Shown in pieces: positions 5,573 through 9,119 of a stretch of DNA of 9,119 bases (position 1 is its first letter; each line of letters begins with the position of its first letter). The notes under the pieces were generated by a model. That model did no database searches and was not told where the DNA came from. It saw nothing but the letters and a program-made list of their open reading frames with translations. Made by a program: the position numbers and the translations under genes. Source of the stretch: Dehalococcoidia bacterium (GTDB lineage: Bacteria; Chloroflexota; Dehalococcoidia; UBA2979). Location: positions 1-9,119 of the forward strand of contig JABIST010000325.1 of the NCBI GenBank assembly GCA_018700215.1. The letters run 5' to 3'.

Positions 5573-6325
5573 ATGTCCGGTCACTCGAAGTGGTCGTCAA
5601 TCAAGCACAAGAAGGCGGCGATCGACTCGAAGCGCGGTCAGCTCTTCACGAAGCTTGGGCGCGACGTGATGATGGCTGCCCGTGGTGGTGGCGACCCAGA
5701 GATGAACGCCGGTCTGCGTCTCGCCATTCAGAAGGCGAAAGACGCGAACATGCCAAACGCGAACATTGACCGCGCGGTGCAACGCGGCTCGGGCGGCAGC
5801 GAAGCGGACAACCTGGAAGAGATCACGTACGAGGGCTACGGGCCGGGTGGCACCGCGATTCTGGTGGATGCGGTGACCGAAAATCGCAATCGGACGGCGG
5901 CAGAGATTCGGCTGGCGTTTTCTCGAAGCGGCGGCAACCTGGCGGAAGCCGGGGCGGTGGGCTGGCAATTCGAACTGCGGGGCGTAATTGCGGTTGATGC
6001 CACGGGGCAGGACGCAGACGAGATTCAGCTCGCGGCGATCGAGGCCGGTGCGGACGATGTCGACGAATCGGGCGACGGTACGACGATCGAGGTGATCACG
6101 GACCCGGGGGCGACGGAGCAGGTGCGACAGGCGCTGACGGAGGCCGGGTTCACGGTGGAGAGCGCCGACGTATCGAAGGTGCCGCAGAACACGGTGGCTC
6201 TGGACGAGAAAGCCGCGCAGGCGACGTTGAACATGCTGGAGAAGCTGGACGACCTGGACGACGTATCGAAGGTGTACTCCAACGCTGAGTTCCCGGACTC
6301 CGTATTCGAAGCCGCGGCGGGCTAG
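5573..6325 (+). CDS. yebC: YebC/PmpR family protein
   Basis: 250 residues, the normal family length. The start is set by GGAGGT (5562-5567) with a 5-base spacer and by the canonical N-terminus MSGHSKWSSIKHKK. Further family blocks: KRGQLFTKLGRDVMMAARGGGDPE (20-43, usually an AAR.GGGDP core), LRLAIQKAKDANMPNANIDRAV (48-69), EEITYEGYGPGGTAILVDAVTENRNRT (82-108) and GGNLAEAGAVGWQF (118-131), with an acidic C-terminal half. The family was long annotated as DNA-binding transcription regulators (PmpR). More recent work links members to the ribosome and to translation through proline stretches, so the label 'transcriptional regulator' should be held loosely. It heads a likely operon with ruvC 15 bases downstream, a common arrangement in bacteria. 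Confidence 0.96.
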   Translation: MSGHSKWSSIKHKKAAIDSKRGQLFTKLGRDVMMAARGGGDPEMNAGLRLAIQKAKDANMPNANIDRAVQRGSGGSEADNLEEITYEGYGPGGTAILVDAVTENRNRTAAEIRLAFSRSGGNLAEAGAVGWQFELRGVIAVDATGQDADEIQLAAIEAGADDVDESGDGTTIEVITDPGATEQVRQALTEAGFTVESADVSKVPQNTVALDEKAAQATLNMLEKLDDLDDVSKVYSNAEFPDSVFEAAAG

Positions 6326-6340
6326 GGCCACGAGCACCTT

Positions 6341-6868
6341 GTGACTAGCTCCAACAGTGCGGGCTCACCGACACGACGAGTGCTGGGGATCGATCCTGGC
6401 CTGACGATCACGGGCTGGGGCGTGGTTGATGGCGATGGCTCGGCAGCGACCGCCGTCGAGTACGGCGTGATTCGGACGAAGACCAAGAGTTCTCGAGCGG
6501 AACGCCTTGGGCAGATTGCCGAAGGGGTACGGGCGCTGATCCGGGAGCATGAGCCGGCGGAGCTGGCCGTGGAACAGCAATTCGTGGCGGTGAACGTGCG
6601 TTCGGCGATGGTGATCGGCGAGGCTCGCGCGGCGGCGATGGTTGCGGCAGCGGACTGCGCGATTCCGGTGTTCGAGTTTGCACCGACGGCGGTGAAGGAA
6701 GCGGTCACTGGCTGGGGCGGGGCGCCGAAGGAGCAGGTACAGCAGATGGTGATGGTGCAGCTTGGACTGGTGGAGTTGCCGGAGCCGCTGGACATCAGCG
6801 ACGCGCTGGCGATTGCGCTGACGCGACTGGGCGAGCTGCGGCTGGAGCTGGCGATGGCGCGCTCATGA
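6341..6868 (+). CDS. ruvC: Holliday junction resolvase RuvC
   Basis: Endonuclease that cuts Holliday junctions symmetrically, as a dimer, after RuvAB branch migration. 175 residues (E. coli 173). RNase-H-like fold with the acidic metal site visible: Asp18 in VLGIDPG, Glu78 in VEQQF, and Asp151 and Asp154 in LDISDALAIAL, matching E. coli Asp7, Glu66, Asp138 and Asp141. NVRSAMVIGEARAAA and APTAVKEAVTGWGGAPKEQVQ are also family typical. The start is GTG 6341 with no clear ribosome site. An in-frame GTG at 6380 would start right at LGIDPG and is less likely because it removes the strand before the catalytic Asp. The stop overlaps the ruvA start by four bases (ATGA), indicating coupled translation. 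Confidence 0.95.
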   Translation: MTSSNSAGSPTRRVLGIDPGLTITGWGVVDGDGSAATAVEYGVIRTKTKSSRAERLGQIAEGVRALIREHEPAELAVEQQFVAVNVRSAMVIGEARAAAMVAAADCAIPVFEFAPTAVKEAVTGWGGAPKEQVQQMVMVQLGLVELPEPLDISDALAIALTRLGELRLELAMARS

Positions 6869-7494
6869 TCGTCTCACTCTCGGGAGTGCTGGCGCGATGG
6901 GATGCAGACACGTCGGTGGCGTGGGTGGAAGTGGGCGGTGTTGGCTACGAGGTGCTGATTCCGGTGTTCGCGCACGGCTGGCTGGAGCAGCACGCGATTG
7001 ACGATGAGTTGCGGCTCTACACGTACTACCACGTCTCGGAACGGCAGCCGGCACCGTTGCTGATTGGCTTCCAGCACGAGCAGGAGCGGCAGTTCTTCCG
7101 CAAGTTCATCGATGTGCCGGATGTGGGTCCGGTGAAGGCGGTACGGGCGCTGACTCACCCGGTCTCGGAGATTGCTCGATGGGTTGAGGCGGAGGATGTG
7201 AAGGCGCTGCAGCAGCTCCCGGGCATTGGACAGCGGCTGTCGCAGACGATTGTCGCGAACCTGCATGGGAAGCTGACGCAGGAGGCGATGCTGGGCGACG
7301 ACGCCCCACCAAGTTCCGAGCGAACCGCGGCGGTTGGTGCGTTGTTCGTGGATGCGGTGGACGCGCTGATGTCGTTGCAATACTCGCATCGTGAGGCCGA
7401 GCAGCTTGTCACGGCGCGGCTGCGAGGCGAACCGGAGACGATCGAACTCGAGGAGCTGCTGCGGTCGATCCTCGAGCAGCAGGCGCCCGCGTGA
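6865..7494 (+). CDS. ruvA: Holliday junction branch migration protein RuvA (divergent)
   Basis: DNA-binding subunit that holds the four-way junction and loads the RuvB motor. 209 residues, normal length. Domain I (1-65, OB-fold) is clear from VEVGGVGYEVLIPV. Domain II has two helix-hairpin-helix motifs at about 84-96 (VPDVGPVKAVRAL) and 118-130 (LPGIGQRLSQTIV). Domain III (about 152-206) has ALMSLQYSHREAEQLV, like the RuvB-binding UBA-like domain. It is diverged at key places. The acidic pin, REDA in E. coli (Glu55, Asp56), reads SERQ and is followed by a two-residue insertion before LLIGF. The first hairpin has PDVGPV for NGVGPK, and the second lacks the KKTAER that follows PGIG. The four-base overlap with ruvC supports the identity. 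No ruvB follows. Confidence 0.88.
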   Translation: MIVSLSGVLARWDADTSVAWVEVGGVGYEVLIPVFAHGWLEQHAIDDELRLYTYYHVSERQPAPLLIGFQHEQERQFFRKFIDVPDVGPVKAVRALTHPVSEIARWVEAEDVKALQQLPGIGQRLSQTIVANLHGKLTQEAMLGDDAPPSSERTAAVGALFVDAVDALMSLQYSHREAEQLVTARLRGEPETIELEELLRSILEQQAPA

Positions 7495-7507
7495 CGAGAC
7501 TCGGTTG

Positions 7508-8317
7508 ATGTTCCCGCGTGATCGATGGCCGACGCTGCTGGGGATATTCGGCGCGGTGGTTGCGCTGCTGACGCTGGGACTCGGTGGTCACATTCGCGAC
7601 ACCGGCTGGTCGGAACAGTCGCTGCTGGGGATCGATCTTGGATCGTGGGGCGTCGCGGTCAGCGTGCTGGCGCTGTTCCTGATCCTGCAGATCACGCTGA
7701 ACGCGCGGACGGCGCTGGTTCGTGAGCGGCGCCTGGTGGAGGTGGCCGCGGAGCTGCGCGAGACCGGGGTTGTGCTGGAGCGTCTCGCGACGGTGGACCC
7801 GCTGATTGGTGTGCTGAACCGGCGGGCGTTCTTTGAACAGCTTGAAGCCGAGGTGCAACGGTCAGTGCGGTACGGGCACCGGCTCACCGCGCTGATGATC
7901 GACCTGGATCACTTCAAGGAGTTGAACGATCGCTACGGGCATGCGACCGGCGACCAGGTGCTGATCGCGACGGGGAGCTGCATTGTGGAGAACCTCCGCA
8001 GCTCGGATGTGGTGGGGCGATACGGCGGCGAAGAGCTGGTGGTGTTCCTGCCCGAGACCACGACCGAGGATGGGGGACTGGTGGCCGAGAAGTTGCGGGC
8101 GGCCGTGGAGGGGCTGGCGATTGAATCGGACGACACCGGGCAAGCGGACGCGCTGCCGGTGCGAACGACGATTTCGATCGGCGTTGCGTCGCTGCCGGAC
8201 AAGCCGTCCACTGGCGAGCAGGATCTGATTCGCCTGGCGGATGAGGCGCTCTATGCGGCGAAACGCGAGGGGCGGAACCGTGTGTGCATCGCATCCGGGA
8301 GCGCGGGAGCTCGATAG
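7508..8317 (+). CDS. Membrane diguanylate cyclase (GGDEF domain)
   Basis: 269 residues, from an ATG 13 bases after the ruvA stop; a longer frame from 7391 overlaps ruvA and is composition-like shadow. It makes cyclic di-GMP from two GTP. Two membrane segments (about 9-27 and 47-64) enclose a loop of roughly 20 residues, too short for a sensor domain. A helical linker (about 68-94) leads to the GGDEF domain: DPLIGVLNRRAFF (97-109), MIDLDHFKELND (metal ligand Asp132), GHATGD, the active loop RYGGEELVV (GGEEL 173-177), TISIGVASLP, and LADEALYAAKREGRN. RSSD (164-167) lies five residues before the active loop, an intact inhibitory I-site, so product feedback is expected. It appears catalytically competent. 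It sits where ruvB often lies and is probably co-transcribed with ruvCA. Confidence 0.93.
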   Translation: MFPRDRWPTLLGIFGAVVALLTLGLGGHIRDTGWSEQSLLGIDLGSWGVAVSVLALFLILQITLNARTALVRERRLVEVAAELRETGVVLERLATVDPLIGVLNRRAFFEQLEAEVQRSVRYGHRLTALMIDLDHFKELNDRYGHATGDQVLIATGSCIVENLRSSDVVGRYGGEELVVFLPETTTEDGGLVAEKLRAAVEGLAIESDDTGQADALPVRTTISIGVASLPDKPSTGEQDLIRLADEALYAAKREGRNRVCIASGSAGAR

Positions 8318-8320
8318 ATT

Positions 8321-8342
8321 CGGGGCCAGCTCGGTGGCCTCG
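8321..8342 (+). terminator. GC hairpin after the diguanylate cyclase gene, weak terminator candidate
   Basis: Starting 3 bases after the stop, CGGGGCCA (8321-8328) pairs with TGGCCTCG (8335-8342) over 8 bp including one G-U, around the loop GCTCGG. There is no T-run after it, so it is not a classical intrinsic terminator. It could still mark the end of the operon. Confidence 0.3.
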
Positions 8343-8383
8343 CTGGTGGTGACGGCCCGCAGCCGGACGGGTGGACGAGGTCT

Positions 8384-8389
8384 TACACT
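8384..8389 (+). promoter_or_regulatory. Possible -10 element of uvrB
   Basis: TACACT matches four of six consensus bases and would place the transcription start near 8396, about 18 bases before the GTG. No convincing -35 is found at 16-18 bases upstream, and no GAAC-N4-GTTC SOS box is seen in the gap. Confidence 0.25.
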
Positions 8390-8413
8390 GGGAGGGCACG
8401 GGAGGCCGTCCGA

Positions 8414-9119
8414 GTGACCACCACTGAGACAGAGACAGAGTCCGAATCGCCCGCCGAACCACGATCGTTCGAGGTGGTCAGCGACTTCCAGATGACCGGA
8501 GATCAGCCGAAGGCGGTCGAAGAGATCGTCGCCGCGCTCGAAAGCGGCGAGCAGGCGGTGACGCTGCTTGGCGCCACCGGCACCGGCAAGACGTTCACGA
8601 TGGCGAATGTGCTGCAGCAGTATCAGCGGCCGACGCTGGTGCTGGCTCCGAACCGGACGCTGGCGGCGCAGCTTGTCAGCGAACTCCGGGACTTCTTCCC
8701 ACACAACGCGGTTGAGTACTTCGTCTCGTACTACGACTACTACCAGCCCGAGGCCTACATCCCCAGGTCAGACACGTACATCGCGAAAGACGCGGATATC
8801 AACGACGAGATCGACAAGATGCGTCATGCGGCGACGAAGTCGCTGTTCGAACGGCGGGACGTGATCATCGTCGCGTCGATTTCGTGCATCTACGGCCTGG
8901 GCGAGCCGGGCGAGTATCAGTCGTTCGTGGTGAAGCTGTTCAAAGGGCGGCACGTCAACCGTGGGTCGCTGATCCGGCAGCTGATCGACATGCAGTACGC
9001 GCGGAACGATATGAGTCTGCTCCGCGGGACGTTCCGGGTGCGCGGTGACTCGTTGACGATCTTCCCGGCATACGAGGACCTGGGGATTCGGATCGATTTT
9101 TTTGGTGACGAGATCGAGC
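8414..9119 (+). CDS. uvrB: Excinuclease ABC subunit B, N-terminal part (3' end outside window)
   Basis: Damage-verification helicase-like ATPase of nucleotide excision repair, working with UvrA and UvrC. 235 codons are visible and the frame is open at the window end. The start is GTG 8414, with GGAGG (8401-8405) 8 bases upstream. After a Thr/Glu/Ser-rich extension of about 16 residues come FEVVSDFQMTGDQPKAV (19-35) and Walker A GATGTGKT (53-60). Motif Ia reads LAPNRTLAAQL where E. coli and many others have LAHNKTLAAQL. The beta-hairpin follows: YYDYYQPEAYIP (106-117), with the tyrosines that thread DNA, then INDEIDKMRHAATKSLFERRDVIIVASISCIYGLG. The later helicase motifs and the UvrC-binding C-terminus lie outside. 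The gene is separated by 96 bases from the cyclase and probably has its own promoter. Confidence 0.97.
   Translation, partial: MTTTETETESESPAEPRSFEVVSDFQMTGDQPKAVEEIVAALESGEQAVTLLGATGTGKTFTMANVLQQYQRPTLVLAPNRTLAAQLVSELRDFFPHNAVEYFVSYYDYYQPEAYIPRSDTYIAKDADINDEIDKMRHAATKSLFERRDVIIVASISCIYGLGEPGEYQSFVVKLFKGRHVNRGSLIRQLIDMQYARNDMSLLRGTFRVRGDSLTIFPAYEDLGIRIDFFGDEIE
8426..8440 (+). repeat. GAGACA simple repeat at the 5' end of uvrB
   Basis: GAGACAGAGACAGAG is two and a half copies of a hexamer. It encodes the ETETE part of the acidic N-terminal extension of UvrB. In-frame gain or loss of units would change only the extension length. Confidence 0.6.

Noticed and set aside
7391..7507. N-terminal 39-residue extension of the diguanylate cyclase
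   Set aside because: It overlaps the 3' end of ruvA and is an Arg/Ser-rich out-of-frame translation; ATG 7508 begins just before the first membrane helix.
1..9119. Mobile elements, phage, toxin-antitoxin, defence genes, CRISPR, tRNA or rRNA
   Set aside because: None seen: all complete genes are recognisable core or metabolic genes apart from the hydrolase, all on one strand with uniform composition, and no flanking repeats or RNA gene signatures were found by eye.

Overview
The window is a GC-rich bacterial chromosome segment in which every supported gene lies on the + strand, tightly packed and with few intergenic gaps. It is a housekeeping region. I see no transposase, integrase, CRISPR array, tRNA, rRNA or recognisable defence system. 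Lineage cannot be fixed from the sequence. GC-rich codon use, Shine-Dalgarno sites at some genes and none at others, and the polA-mutM and yebC-ruvC-ruvA neighbourhoods would suit a Chloroflexota or other Terrabacteria-type genome, but that is only a guess.

Layout: 1-588 is the C-terminal end of DNA polymerase I (polA). 611-1432 is formamidopyrimidine-DNA glycosylase (mutM). 1549-2481 is a membrane-anchored alpha/beta-hydrolase-fold protein whose nucleophile serine is replaced by glycine. 2503-3501 is a P1/DmpA-type self-cleaving peptidase. A good sigma-70-type promoter (3498-3525) then drives panB (3642-4598) and panC (4626-5471), the pantothenate branch. A second promoter region with a palindrome over the predicted transcription start precedes yebC (5573-6325), ruvC (6341-6868), ruvA (6865-7494) and a membrane diguanylate cyclase (7508-8317). 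A GC hairpin and a short gap then lead into uvrB (from 8414, cut by the window end).

Functionally there are two themes. One is DNA repair and recombination: polA (gap filling), mutM (oxidised purine excision), ruvC/ruvA (Holliday junctions) and uvrB (nucleotide excision). The other is coenzyme A precursor synthesis (panB, panC), next to a peptidase whose family includes beta-aminopeptidases that can release beta-alanine, the substrate of PanC.

The most interesting non-genic signal is a 20-bp element, CAGGGTT-N6-ACCCTGG, present with identical arms and spacing at 1439-1458 (just after mutM) and 5523-5542 (at the predicted yebC transcription start). Another is an 18-of-20 identical SD-less leader that abuts the start codons of both mutM and the P1 peptidase. 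At protein level the standouts are the serine-less hydrolase, a strongly diverged RuvA, and the absence of ruvB after ruvA, where a diguanylate cyclase sits instead.
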